Part shown: in pieces, positions 34,523-45,844 of the stretch | Position numbering within the stretch: the first letter of the stretch is position 1 | Layout of the letters: the number at the start of each line of letters is the position of its first letter | DNA from: Ailurus styani | Lineage: Eukaryota; Chordata; Mammalia; Carnivora; Ailuridae | Length of the DNA: 64,000 bases | NCBI GenBank assembly: GCA_002007465.1 | Contig: LNAC01000768.1 | Span: 496,001 to 560,000, forward strand | Reading direction: 5' to 3' | Translations under genes and position numbers: made by a program | Notes under the pieces: generated by a model | Seen by the model: the letters and a program-made list of their open reading frames with translations, nothing else | Told to the model about the DNA's origin: nothing | The model's database searches: none

Positions 34523-34731
34523 TTTTTTTTCCCCCTTTTATTAAGATTTTGTTTATTTGAGATAGCAAGAGAGAGAGAGTACGAGCGGGGGGGGGGAGGG
34601 GGGTACAGGGAGAGGGAGAAGCAGACTCTCCACTGGGCACGGAGCCTGACTCGGGACTTGGTCCTGGGACCCTCAGATCGTGACCCTAGCTGAAGGCAGA
34701 TGCTTAACTGACTGAGCCATCCAGGCGCCCC
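34523..34731 (-). mobile_element. CAN-SINE (SINEC), antisense, with G-run
   Basis: T/C-rich start, TTATTAAGATTTTGTTTATTTGAG, an unusual G-run at 34588-34603 (GGGGGGGGGGAGGGGGG), and CCAGGCGCCCC end. The target duplication is ambiguous (a TCAG-CTCT pattern on both sides). Confidence 0.93.
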
Positions 34732-34743
34732 GGTCAGCTCTGA

Positions 34744-35138
34744 TATATACTTCACTCTAGTGTCATCTGAATTTCCAAATAAACCGGGGACACTTACAGA
34801 AAGAAGAAGGTAAGAAGATGAGGGTTTCTGTGCTTCTTCTTAAGTGGGAGAGTTCCTTGGCTATGTTATTTCACCACTTATGGGAGGAAATTATTTCAGA
34901 AAATATTTTTAAAAGTGTTATCTTAGAATGAAAAGGAATAAAGAAAAAAATGGAGGAAAAATCATTAGCAGAGAGAGAGAAGGAAGAGAGGTGGCCATTC
35001 TATATTGAAGATAAACCGGTTTTCTCCTCTTTGCCAAAACTAAAACTTTACTTCAGAAGACTGAAAGTATGGTTCCCTTGACTTTTAAAAAGATCCTTTT
35101 CATAGTGGTTATTTGGGAAGAAAAAGAAAAGGGAAGAA
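34744..35138. other. Single-copy DNA
   Basis: Nothing recognised; purine-rich in part. Confidence 0.5.
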
Positions 35139-35232
35139 GGGGAACCTGGCTGGCTGAGTAGGTAGAGCATGTAACTCTTGATCTCAGGGTTATAAGTTTG
35201 AGCTCCCTGTGGGGTGTACAGATTACTTTTTT
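35139..35232 (+). mobile_element. Short tRNA-Lys-like SINE, sense
   Basis: GGGGAACCTGGCTGGCTGAGTAGGTAGAGCATGTAACTCTTG (tRNA A-box half), 'agggttataagtttgagctcc' (B-box), 'gtggggtgtacagattac', then A-rich end. About 94 bp. It keeps both tRNA promoter-like boxes but no SINEC body, like the copy at 27678. Confidence 0.85.
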
Positions 35233-35391
35233 CAAAAGAACAAAAAAAGTGGGACTTCTTTTTCTTAGAGATATAGGAAGTCAGAATTGAGATGGGAAGA
35301 GCATCCATGGCAAGTCGGTCTTGAATTCTTCCTAGAGGTTACCTTAATTACTTAGATAATTAACAATTACTACTAATGATAAGCTACTTTA

Positions 35392-35591
35392 TTATTTTTT
35401 AAAAGACTTTATTTATTTATCTGACAGAGAGAGAGAGACAGCGAGGGAGGGAACACAAGCAGGGGGAGAGGGAGAAGCAGGCTCCACACCGAGCAGGGAA
35501 GCCTGATGCAGGGCTCAAGACCAGGACCCTAGGATCATAACCCAAGCCTAAGGCAGATGCCCAACGACTGAACCAATGAACCAGGTGCCCC
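35392..35591 (-). mobile_element. CAN-SINE (SINEC), antisense
   Basis: TTTTTTAAAAGACTTTATTTATTTATCTGACAG to CCAGGTGCCCC. A 17-bp target duplication with one mismatch is present: AATGATAAGCTACTTTA at 35375-35391 and AATGATAAGCTATTTTA at 35592-35608. Confidence 0.97.
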
Positions 35592-35786
35592 AATGATAAG
35601 CTATTTTAATGTCACTTATTTTCTAGGAAAGGCATGACCTCCAGGAATAGTGGTCAATATATTAAGACCCAGTTAATTAGGAAATAAGATTTCTTTTTGA
35701 CCTGCCTACATAATAACTTAGGCACCACAATCTATCTACAGGCAGTGTTTCAAAGGCTAAGCATAGTATCAGCTAGAGATTTGGAC

Positions 35787-36140
35787 TGTCTGTGCCTCAC
35801 ACCTCCCAAACTGATGTGCTAAAATCCTAACATCTCGTGCAATGGTGTTAGGAGATGAGGCCTTTGGGGGATGATCAGCTCATGAGGGTAAAGCACTCAT
35901 GAATCCGATTAATATCCTTCTAATAAAGAAGACCCCAGAGAGCTCTCTTGCCCCTTTTGCTATGTAAGAGCACCTGAGAAGATGGCCAACCATGGACCAT
36001 AAAGTGGGCCTTCATCAGATACCTGGTCTGCCGGCACTTTGATCTTCGACTTCCCAGCCTCTAAAAATGTGAGGAATAAATGTTTGCCGTTTAACCCAGT
36101 CTATGGTATCTTGTTATAGCAGCCCAAACAGACTAAGACA
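35787..36140 (+). mobile_element. ERVL-MaLR-type solo LTR (MST/MLT1-like), sense
   Basis: TGTCTGTGCCTCACACCTCCC to 'ttatagcagcccaaacagactaagaca'. It has the internal 'ggtgttaggagatgaggcctttggg', 'ccccagagagctctcttgcccctt' and 'gatcttcgacttcccagcctctaaaaatgtgagg' blocks in order. AATAAA at 36076 is the LTR polyadenylation signal position. Solo and non-coding; no retroviral genes adjoin it. Confidence 0.9.
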
Positions 36141-36281
36141 GTATCTCGGTGGGTGGGTAGAGGAAGAAGTTCCTGCAAATTTATCCAAAAAATCATTATA
36201 ATGTAAACTACTATATCAGAATTTTTTTGTGTGTTCACTATTTAGCATGTAATCCAAACACAATTTCATTTGACTTTATAA

Positions 36282-36478
36282 TTTTTTTGAAGATTTTATC
36301 TATTCATTTCAGAGAGAGAGAACAGGGGAAGAGGCAAAGGGAGAGGGAGAAAGAATCCCAAGCAGACTCCCCACTGAACACAGAACCTATCTCAGGGCTT
36401 GATCCTAGGAACCCAATCTCATGACCTGAGCCAAAATCAAGAATTGAATGCTTAACCAACTGAGCCTCCCAGGTTCCC
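36282..36478 (-). mobile_element. CAN-SINE (SINEC), antisense
   Basis: TTTTTTTGAAGATTTTATCTATTCATTTCAGAGAG to CTCCCAGGTTCCC. A diverged target duplication is visible (TGACTTTATA before, TGCCTTTATT after). Confidence 0.93.
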
Positions 36479-36693
36479 TGCCTTTATTTTTTTTAAATAT
36501 ACCCCATCAATTGAAACTTTGGTGAATAATTATATTTCAGATTCCTTCCTTCCTAAGGATTTAATATGTAAAGACCTGGTAGAAATCAAGAAGTTTTTTG
36601 TTTTCTCTATAGTGGTAATTTTTGATGTTATTTTCTTTTTTACTGTTGCCTCCTATAGAGCTGTTAAGACAATTTTTTCCTAATATTCTTTCT

Positions 36694-36900
36694 TCTAAAT
36701 GTTTTTAATTTTAACTTTCTTTTTTATTTTAGAGAGAGAGAGAGAGAGAGCATGAGCGGGAGAGCACAACCAAAGAGGAGCCACAGAGGGACAGGAAGAA
36801 AAACACTCCCCAATGAGCAGGAAGCCTGATGTGGGGCTCAATCTCAGGACCCTGAGATCATGGCCTGAGCCAAAGGCAGTGGCTTAACCAACTGAGCCAC
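36694..36900 (-). mobile_element. CAN-SINE (SINEC), antisense, 5' head truncated
   Basis: A pyrimidine-rich tail region precedes (GA)9, then GAGCATGAGCGGGAGAGC to CTTAACCAACTGAGCCAC, where it stops about 10 bp before the usual CCAGGCGCCCC. Diverged target duplication TCCTAATATTCTTTCTT / TCCTAACATTCTTCCAT at about 36678 and 36901 shows the truncation occurred at or before insertion. Confidence 0.9.
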
Positions 36901-37225
36901 TCCTAACATTCTTCCATGAAATTTTAATTTGTTATCCTGATGATGTCTTCATGTACTACATATATATTTACTGTATTCATAAAAAGAATAGCAAAAGATT
37001 ACACTATTTAATTCATTGCATGGTTAAAAGTGCCTAGAATAATATTAAGAATGACAAAATCAAATTTTCAAGTAACATTAAAAAGATGGTAATATTTAAC
37101 TTTATAAATACATTTGCTGAGTAATTTTAATGCCATTTATATATATATAAATTGGAATGTATGAAGTTACTTATGAATATTATGGAAATATATTATAGAA
37201 ATATGTAATAATGTAACCAAGTTTT
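36901..37225. other. Single-copy AT-rich DNA
   Basis: Nothing recognised beyond the SINE target duplication at its start. Confidence 0.5.
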
Positions 37226-37240
37226 AAAAATCATCCAAAA

Positions 37241-37429
37241 CTGGGCATCTAGGTGGCTCAAATGGTTAAATATTTGCCTTCAGCTCAGGTCATGATCCCG
37301 GGGTCCTGGGATCGAGCACCACATTAGTCTCCCTGCTCTTTGGGGAGCATGCTTCTCCCTCGACCTCTGCCTCTGCCTTTCTCTCTCTCTCTCTCTCTCT
37401 CTCATGAATAAATAAATAAAATCTTGAAA
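37241..37429 (+). mobile_element. CAN-SINE (SINEC), sense, with (CT)n expansion
   Basis: GGGCATCTAGGTGGCTCAAATGG head and AAATAAATAAAATC tail. The body's CT region has grown to about (CT)13 at 37377-37403. Perfect 15-bp target duplication AAAAATCATCCAAAA at 37226-37240 and 37430-37444. Confidence 0.96.
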
Positions 37430-37444
37430 AAAAATCATCCAAAA

Positions 37445-38607
37445 TCATTTTCCCCAAAAAATTAAAACACAATAATAGATTTCCTAAAAATTATTTTTAA
37501 CACACTTAACTTTTAACTTTTGCTTAAATTAAGAAAATAACGTACCTAAAGTAACTGCAAGATATTCATTCAGACATTGCCAACATTCTTATGTTTTCTG
37601 CACTGGAGTGATTAATGGTGAATTAAATAAATTTTGTAGAATTAAACAATAAAATACAAATTATTTGTATTTAATTCTCAAAGTCCAAGCCACCCACAAA
37701 AACACTGAAGATGAAATACAAACAATACCCATAAAGCAGCCAACAGTAGCCCATACGCATGTGCAGACCATCTCTGGTCTGTAATTTTGTCTGATTACAG
37801 CCATATATTTGCACTAATGCATCTTTCATAATTCAGTGTCAAAGCTGCTCGTGTCAAATTCAAGAAAACCAAACAAGAGTAATTAAATTTTAAAGACTAT
37901 AATTTTGTTGGTGCAGTTAAGGTCTGGAGGTCATAACCACGTGTGAGGATTTTTACTTCTTCCCCAGAACCTATTTTCATCCCTTTCCGAGTTATACTAC
38001 TCTAGAGACTTCATATCCTTGAGTCACAGATTTTTAAAGCTATAAAAATTATCTAATTCAATTTCCTCACTTGTCAGAAAATGGGAATTAGGCCATAAAA
38101 TATTTTTTCTCGTTTATAGAAACAGAAATTAAAACTTTCTAATGATGAGATATTATCTTCTATAAAGAGCATTGTTTTACTCTTCCATATTTGTCTACTA
38201 TATATTTCATTATTTTCTCAGTGAAAACTGGTAATTTAACAGAACTAAATTAACTCACATATTGTTAGTAATTTAGCTTATTTGTTAAAAAGTTAATTGT
38301 CAATAAGTTAATTTCTCAACTTCTCTATAATAGCTCAGTATGAAATAATTGCATCTCTCTTCAATTAAAGAACCGCTTGAAACTGTTTGCATTCTAGAAA
38401 AGAGGGTGCAATTCAGAATGAGAGGAGCATATGCTCCTGAATGCCAGAACAGCAACTCCATGTGTAAATGAATAAACATTAAAAAAAATAATAGCTGTTT
38501 TCTTCCCAAGCCTGAGTTAACATAAGGTTTATTATCCCCAACTTCATGTATTTCCGAACCTACCAGAAAGAGAGGGAGCTCCTCCATGTAGAAAAATAAG
38601 CAAGATA

Positions 38608-38614
<7 letters not shown>
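37445..38614. other. Single-copy DNA with a possible ancient repeat trace
   Basis: Around 37995-38085, 'gagtcacagatttttaaagctataaaaattatctaattcaatttcctcac' recalls a common ancient mammalian SINE/DNA repeat ('tcttagaattagagctgg..atctagtccaacctcctcat'), but it is too diverged to name. A 7-bp inverted repeat (CAGACCA/TGGTCTG) is at 37764-37781. No gene seen. Confidence 0.4.

Positions 38615-38658
<44 letters not shown>
38615..38658. repeat. (TG)22 dinucleotide microsatellite
   Basis: Uninterrupted (TG)n of 44 bp. A long minus-strand open frame (38300-38710) runs through it as (TH)n and is not a gene. Confidence 0.98.
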
Positions 38659-38659
<1 letters not shown>

Positions 38660-39839
38660 AGTGTATGTAACTAGAGTTGTGTACAAAATAAAAGCAGAAG
38701 AGAAAACCACCAGGAATAAATTAAAAATTAAATGATATTAATGGTGAAAATAATGTATCTGTCATGCAATGAGATTATAGCCTTTCCAACACACTATTCG
38801 GATTTTTTTCTGCATCTGCATGAATCATGAAGGGTTTACTTTAAATCATAGAAAATGTGGGCCTAAGAGTATTTTTATCTGTTTGCTTTGTTTCTGTTTT
38901 TATATTTCTTTTTTAGGAAACGTAAGGAAAATACTGTGTGATATTTCTGAAAATGAAAGGGTTGAGCACTTACAATTCAGAATGCAATTCCTTGGGCTGT
39001 CCACGGACTGTGGCTTGGGTGAAAAGACAGCACAACACAGGGTTATCCAGTGCCCTGAGCATTTCAAACTCTCTATGGACTAAAATTAGTGAACAAAGAA
39101 GTATCCCCTTGGCTACTATCCTACTTAATAAGGTTTGTCAGAGATAAATGAAAATTTTTCAGCAATAGTTTTTGGATATCAGACATATGATATGAGTGCA
39201 AAGACACTTATCTCTAGTTTCTTGTTCATCTATTATCTCAACACCTATTTATTAGATACTGTAGGTAATGCCCTAAAAAATGCTTAAATTTGAAAGTGTC
39301 AATGGACAAGTAGGTCAACAAATACAACACAGTTTTAAATGTGCTGAAATATGCCATGATTGAGATTATGAGAACACCTTCAAGAAAAGGCAGTAGGAGG
39401 GGTGACCTGGGAAAGTTTCCAAGAGAAGGTGAGATCTAAACTTAGTTTTTTAAAAAATGTGCAGGCATAATGTAGTTGGTTAATAATGAAAGGGCTTTTA
39501 AAATGGGACAAAGTATCCGCAAATGTATGGAAGTGTGGAATGCCATTACACGAAAAAGCAGCTGTGAGTATTTCAGGGCAATTAGAATGTAGAGTGTAAG
39601 TGGGAAGAATGGTATAATTTGAGAGGATAGAATTAACAGTAAACAAATCATGAATAATCTTGTGACAAGACTGAAGCATATGATGATTCAGAAAAAAAAC
39701 TCTGAGGCCTGATTAAAATATTGTTGAAAGTGAAGCAGCAATTTGCATTTTAGTTTTTGGGGGGCCTGTAAAGAGGATATGTATGAAAAGAGCAAAGTTG
39801 AGACAGTGAGGTTTATTTCAAATTGGGGTTTTGGTTTCT
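38659..39839. other. Single-copy DNA with a strong splice-acceptor-like site
   Basis: 'tttctgtttttatatttcttttttag' at 38904-38927 is a near-ideal polypyrimidine-AG acceptor, followed by an open frame to 39083. No protein family or transcript evidence; see findings. Confidence 0.4.
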
Positions 39840-41442
39840 AGCAATGGCAGACTTATTTGGTTGGATTAACTTTCTCACAGATAGCTATGGGAATTGAGAC
39901 AGATGACAGATAAATAAATCCACAGATAAAAACAAATATTTGAAGGCATTATGGAGTGACAAGAATAAGGCAGGGACTGGAAAAAGTTAGTTTTAAAAGG
40001 TGTCCATTTGGGCTGCTGTCATAAAAGTACCACAGACTGGGCAGCTTGTAAACAACAGAAATTTATATCATACAGTTCTGGAGGCTGGGAAGTCCAAGAT
40101 CAAGCTGTTGGCAGATTTAGTGTCTCATGAGAGCTGACTGCCTGTTTCAGATGGCTGTCTTTTCTCTTTGTCCTCACATGGTAGAAGGGGTGAGAGAGCT
40201 CTCCTCCATAAGGCCTCTAACCTCAAAAACTCCCAAAAGCCCACCTCCAAATACCAGCACATTAGGGACTAATTTCAACATATGAATTTGGGGCAGGATG
40301 GGGTGGGACTGGTGAGCGGCAAAACCATTCATTCTATAGCAAACGTTTAGTCTTGAAAGAACTACGATGAGGGAAATTTGCCAGTTTGGCACTTTTTAAT
40401 TTAGGTCATTTCTCAACCTACAAACCTTGCTGGAGTTGGCAAGCTTGTAGCCTTACTGTCTTGAGGGGTCAGAGACACTTGTCAGAACAAGCAGAGCAAG
40501 TAAAAAGTTAGAGAAGTAATGGAAAAGAGTCACAGTTGTGGGAAACCTGAAGATATGCATATAAGCTCCACCAAATATTCAGCTGATTACTAAACTATGC
40601 ACATGCAGGGGAGTGTAAAAGGGACTGTAAAAACAAAAGCAGAAAGCTAAAATCATTGAGTGGATATATTAACTGCTAGCCATCCAAAGGAGGCATGGTC
40701 TGGCATTTGATTTCAGACCAGGTACCTATCTGCTAGAAGAAAAACAAATATCTTCAGAAGAACATCATAGATGTCAGAACTTCTATAATATAAAAGCCAT
40801 AATATTCAATATACAATTACAAACTTACTAATGTTGTAAAGAAACAGAACAATGTATCATAATTGAGAGAAGAAGAGAGTTAGAAGAGAATGAACCCAAG
40901 AACCAAGATGCTGAATTAGCAGAACTATAAGAATAAAAGTCACTTGCTGTGCCAATTTGTAGATGGGAGACAATGGAGTCATTAGACTTGAAAAAAATAT
41001 TAGAAATAACTCAATGAAAAGTCAGAGAGAAAAAAAGATTCACGAAAAAATAAAGACTCTCTGTGACATGTGGGAAAATATCAAGTCATCAAATATACAT
41101 GTAATTAGAGTTCTAGGAAGAAAGGAGAGAGTAAATGCATAAAATATTTCCATAATCACTAGCTGAAAACATCACCAAATTGTAAAAACCTTAAACTTAG
41201 ATATTCAGTAAAATTCAAGGAGATGACTCTCCCAGATGAAATCCACCTAGGCAAATCAAAATCATGCTGCCAAAATCTAAAGATGGAGAAAATGTATTTG
41301 CCATCTAACTACTCATCAGAAAGAATGGAGAACAGAAGATAATGAAATTATATTTTTAAATCCAGAGACAAATATAAACATATGCCAAAGCAAAAAATCT
41401 ATATCTGGCAAAACAGTCCTTTAAAATTAAAAATTAGAGTTC
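39840..41442 (+). mobile_element. Old L1 (L1M-type) 5' region, sense, copy A
   Basis: Starts with 'agcaatggcagacttatttggttggattaac' and 'aaatatttgaaggcattatgg', continues after an inserted LTR with 'gtgggaaacctgaagatatgc' and 'gatgctgaattagcagaactat', and later 'ggaagaaaggagagagtaa' and 'gtaaaattcaaggagatgact'. It ends at 'ctatatctggcaaaacagtcc'. These match the order of the 5' leader and region before ORF2 in old L1s. No frame is open for long. Confidence 0.55.
40001..40342 (-). mobile_element. ERVL-MaLR-type solo LTR, antisense
   Basis: Reverse complement of the LTR at 35787: 'ggctgctgtcataaaagtaccacagactggg', 'cagttctggaggctgggaagtccaagatcaag', 'ctttgtcctcacatggtagaa', 'acatatgaatttggggc' and 'ctatagcaa'. 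Inserted in old L1 text. No protein-coding content. Confidence 0.88.
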
Positions 41443-44330
41443 TACTACAGGCCATGATGGTAAAATGGGGAAAGAGTTGCCCTCTTGCTATAAACAACAA
41501 AAACAAAACAATGGAATAAAAAACAAAAACGGCTTTTAGGCATTTGAAAACAAAGAAAAACAGCATCTTCTAAGGAAGGGAAACAAATGAAGTAAGCCCT
41601 ATAATTGTTCTGTCTTACTGCCTTGAAAGAGTCTTTAGGATGTACCATAGACCAGAAAGCCCAAAGAAATCCCAGAAGTCCCCCTAAGTTGAAACGACAG
41701 AGCTGAATTCTCTTGGAGGCCACAGTAGCTAAAATGTATGGGTAAGAAAATTGGAGAAATAGAAATTCCTATAAAAGAAGAAAACTGCACCAACACAGAG
41801 CTCAGGAAAACTGTAAATAATTTCCCTAAATGTTCAGCTGAGTACCTAACATTGCATACATGTGAGAAATTAACCAAAGTAAATGGGGGGAGAATATAAA
41901 AACAAAAACAAAACACCAGAATGAAACAAAAGAAAAAAATTGCTACTGCTCACACAGGGTGAGGAAATTTCATATTCACACCAGTAACTTGGAAAAAAAC
42001 CTACATAACATGAAGAATCAAGCAGAATCAACATAAGGACATCATTTCAGTAATTAGGGAAAAAACAGCCTTAAACTACAGACTGCTCAAGTCCTGAGTG
42101 ACAAAACTTTTACATTTTAAGCCTGCCTCAGAACAAACTGTTTCTGAGGAACTTAACTTGTCCAAGATAAACTACCAGAGCACTGAAAGAATTACAAAAA
42201 CATCTAGTCTATAGAACATACAAAGCTTGATTTCCAATAAAATATTATAAGATACTGAAAGAAACAGGAAAAGATAACCCATCATAAGGAAAAAAAAATC
42301 AATGTAAACAGACTAATAAACAAGTACATTAAAACAGTATTTATAACTACATTCATGCATTCAAGACAGTAGAGAAAATCATAATCCTAATTCATTAGAG
42401 ATACATAAGGTATAAATGGATAAATACAAAGATAATATTCAAATTGAATTCTAAAGGTAAAAATATATAGTCTCCTAAGACGAAATATACACTAGATGGT
42501 ATTAATAGCAAATACCACATAACAGTTAAAATATCAGTAATCTTGATTGCACAGATAGAAGCTATCAACATGAAACAGAGAGGAAAAAGAAAAGGGGGGA
42601 GGGCTGGGGGAAAAAAAAGGAACAAACCAGCATTGGGTTGTGCATCAACATAAGCAACCAAATGTATCCATATACTTAGCATCCCAAGAGGGGAATAGAG
42701 AGTAGAAAGAAATAACTGAAGAAATAATGGCTAAAAATACCAAAAATTTGATGATAATTCAAACACAGTAATTCAGAATGTTCAATAAACCCCAAGCAAA
42801 ATCAACAGTAAGCAAACAATACCAAGGACATCATAATCAAATTGCTAAAAACTCATTAAAAATAGGCAGGAAATTAAAGTCAGTTGTACAAAGGAAAATA
42901 CAGTAAGAATTACAGCAGATTTCTCCTTGGTGTCAACAGAAATAAGAGGAATCTGAAACAACGTATTTAAAGTCCTGGAAAGACAAAAACAAAAACAAAA
43001 CCTTCAAGCTAAGATTTATAGCCAGGAAACATATATTTCAAACACAAAGAAAAAGAGATATTATCATATATACAAAAGCTGAAAAAAGTCACCAGCCACA
43101 TACATCCACTAAAGAAAAAAAAAAAAAGAATTTCTTGAAGCAGAAGATAAATGATATTAGATGGAAGTCTGGATCTACATAAAGGAATGAAGATAATTAG
43201 AAATAGTAAATAAAGACCTTATAACTAAAAAAAATTCTAAAAGATAATTCATGTTTCAGGTGCAAATAATAAAAACCTAATATGAAGTTTATGACATGTA
43301 AAAATAAAATACATGAGAAATACTAACATGAAGATACAGAGTTGGGAAAATGAAGTATGCCATTGCAAATTTTTCATACCCTACATAATAAAGTATGTTA
43401 CCTAAAGATAGAAACTGTGATGCATTAAAACTACATATAAGAAACCCTAAAGCAACTACCAAAAGAACACAACAAAGAGCTATTGTGAAAAAGCCACCAC
43501 AGGAGAAAAAACAAGTTAATTTTAACAAATTAACTTATTTAATAAATTAATTTTCTCAGAGAAAATTAGAAATAAATATAAAAATCTCAACTCAAAAGAG
43601 GGTAGGGATAAGAAGGAAAAAGAACAAAAATCCAAGACATATCAAAAATCACATTAAATTTAAGTAGATAAAATACTCCAATTAAAAAGAGGATTTTAAG
43701 ATTAGGTAGAAAAAAATAAGAATCATGAATATCCTGTTGATGAAAACACACTTTAAGTAAAAATACCCAAATATCTAGAAATAAAAAAATAGAAAATGAT
43801 ACATTATAATAATACTAATTGAAAGAAAGGTGGAATGACTATTAACAACAAAGTATATTTCAAAGCAAAGAGTATTTTCAGGGATAAAGATAATTTTATA
43901 ATGACAAAAGGATCAATTCAGCAAGAGAAATAACAAATCTAAATATTTATGCAACTAATAACCCAACTTCAAAATATATTAAATAAATTAAACTCCAAGA
44001 AGAAATGGAAAAATCAACAATTACAGCTAGAGATTTCAAAACCCTTCTCCAAAAATTTGTTAGAACATATAGAAAACAGATATGGAAAATTTGAACAATC
44101 AACCAGCTTAACCTAATTGACCTCTCTCTATGGAACACTAATTGCAACAGCAGAATAGACTCTTTAAATCCACATGCCCCAATAGGACCAAATTATGGTC
44201 CTAATATCTCAATACATTTAAAGTTTGAAATCATATAAGTTACATCTCTTGACCACCTGGGCTTACTTGAAATTAAAAAGGGAATTCTAAAAAAAATTCT
44301 AAATGTTGGAAAATTATATATATTTACATT
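41443..44330 (+). mobile_element. Old L1 (L1M-type) leader to ORF2 endonuclease region, sense, copy B
   Basis: A fresh 5' leader begins at 'ggccatgatggtaaaatggggaaag'. It repeats the landmarks of copy A ('gaaacaggaaaagataacccatcata', 'ttaaaacagtatttataactacattc', 'cctggaaagacaaaaacaaaa' with 'aagatttatagccaggaa'). It then enters ORF2 with 'ccaattaaaaagaggattttaag', 'gataattttataatgacaaaaggatcaattcagcaagag' and 'ggaacactaattgcaacagcagaatag'. About 30% diverged by impression; frames destroyed. Interrupted at 44331 by an antisense L1. Confidence 0.75.
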
Positions 44331-44840
44331 CTCAATAGCAATGTACGAGAGTTCTAGTTGTTCTATATATTCACTAACATTTGATGTTATGTATATTTTT
44401 AATTTTTTTCAAATATTTTATTTATTTATTTGACAGAGAGAGTGAGAGAGCATAAGCAGGGGGAGCAGTAGAGGTATACGGAGAAGTAGACTCTCTACTG
44501 AGCAGGGAGTCAGATATGGGGCTGGGTCCCAGGACCCTTGGATCATGACCTGAGCCAAAGGCAGATGCTTAACCATCTGAGTCACCCAGGCTCCCCATGT
44601 GTATTTTTAGGTTTTGTGTAATTCTAAAATTGTATAGTAGTATAACATTACTGTTTGGATGTTTATTTCCCTAATGACTTTTAAAATTTTTTCTGTATCT
44701 TCCTTTATTTGTCATCCATATATCTTTTTTAAGTGCCTATCCAAGTCTTGGATTATTTTCATTTTTGTAGATTTTTAGTTTTTTTCTTGAATTTTTATCT
44801 TTTTGTTATTGACTCAAAGGGTATAGAAGAATATATATTT
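44331..44840 (-). mobile_element. Antisense L1 3' fragment inside copy B
   Basis: Antisense text 'gttctagttgttctatatattcactaacatttg', then after a SINE 'tttccctaatgacttttaaa', 'gtgcctatccaagtcttggatta' and 'ttttttcttgaatttttatctttttgttattgactc' matches the usual 3' region of old L1s on the opposite strand. Confidence 0.65.
44402..44596 (-). mobile_element. CAN-SINE (SINEC), antisense, inside antisense L1
   Basis: TTTTTTTCAAATATTTTATTTATTTATTTGACAG to CACCCAGGCTCCCC. Target duplication ATGTATATTTTTA / ATGTGTATTTTTA (one extra mismatch) is at 44389-44401 and 44597-44609. Head end mutated (GCTCCCC). Confidence 0.94.
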
Positions 44841-45844
44841 ACTTAATATACACATATACATAAATGTTTAAATATAACAAACTTTGCATAAATCAAAAGG
44901 GAATCTAAGAAGTGTTTTAGCCTAAATTATAAAAAAAATCACATTTTTAAATATGTGGGATAAAACTGAAGCATTAAACAAAAATTGTATCCTTAAATAA
45001 AGGATTAATATAAATATCTAAGTTTCCACTTTAAAATTCTGGAAAGGAGGAACAAATAACATCCAAATAAACAGAAAAATGAAATAAAAAGTTGTTTTCT
45101 CCAAAAAGTTATTAAATTTAGCAGTGCCTTTAAGAAGATTAAGAGAGAGAAAGTGGAAATTGGTACTCGTCAAAAATGTACTATTAAGAGAATTAAGAGG
45201 CATTCCAGGGATGGGAAGAACATGTTCAGGAAACATTTATCTGACAAATGTCTGGTATCAGACTCTATGAGTTGATAAGAAAAAGGCAAAAAAAAAAAAT
45301 TATTTTAGTTAAAAATGGACCAAAGACTTGAATAGGCTCTTAAAAATATATATGAATGAGGACTAAAGAAAGACATAAAAAAGAGTTAATATCATCAGTC
45401 ATTACAGAAATGAAAATCCAAATGATGTTATACTACTATACATCCTTTAGAATGGTTAAAACTAAAAATGCATATAGCACCAAGTGTTAGTGAATAGGTA
45501 GAACAATCAGAAAACTTACATATTTGCTAGTGAGAATATAAAAATTACAAATGCTTTGAAACATATTTTTTCAGTACATTAGAAACTAAAATACACTCCA
45601 TACGTAGGTAGGTATTTACCCAAGAGAAATGAAAATACTCACTTCATTCATAACAGCCCAAACTGGAAACAACCAAAAGGTCTAACTATAGGACAACAAA
45701 TATCTAAATTCTGGCATATTTTCACAAGGGTATACACTCAAGAGATTTTAAAAAAATACTGCCACATGGATCAACAAGGGCAACTTATACTGATATTATG
45801 CTGGGCATCAAAAAAATTAAATTGAATTAAAAAAACAGGCACAA
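44841..45844 (+). mobile_element. Old L1 copy B, continuation to near its 3' end, sense
   Basis: Resumes with ORF2 text 'aatatgtgggataaaactgaagcattaaac' (44951). After loss of the reverse-transcriptase core it shows the C-terminal/3' region: 'aaaatggaccaaagacttgaataggctct' (45314), 'ggtatttacccaagagaaatgaaaatac' (45610) and 'tgccacatggatcaacaagggcaac' (45761). The end is interrupted by a younger L1 at 45845; text continues at 49397 with 'atacatgatttcatttgtataa'. Confidence 0.75.

Noticed and set aside
35139..35232. tRNA-Lys gene
   Set aside because: A- and B-box-like sequences are present, but the acceptor stem does not close and the element ends in a SINE-type A-rich tail; it is a SINE.
38300..38710. 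136-residue minus-strand open frame
   Set aside because: Runs through the (TG)22 microsatellite as a Thr-His repeat; the rest has no motif and the frame lies in AT-rich unique DNA.
35787..40342. A provirus bounded by the LTRs at 35787 and 40001
   Set aside because: The two LTRs are in opposite orientations and the DNA between them is SINEs, microsatellite and unique sequence with no retroviral genes; they are separate solo LTRs.
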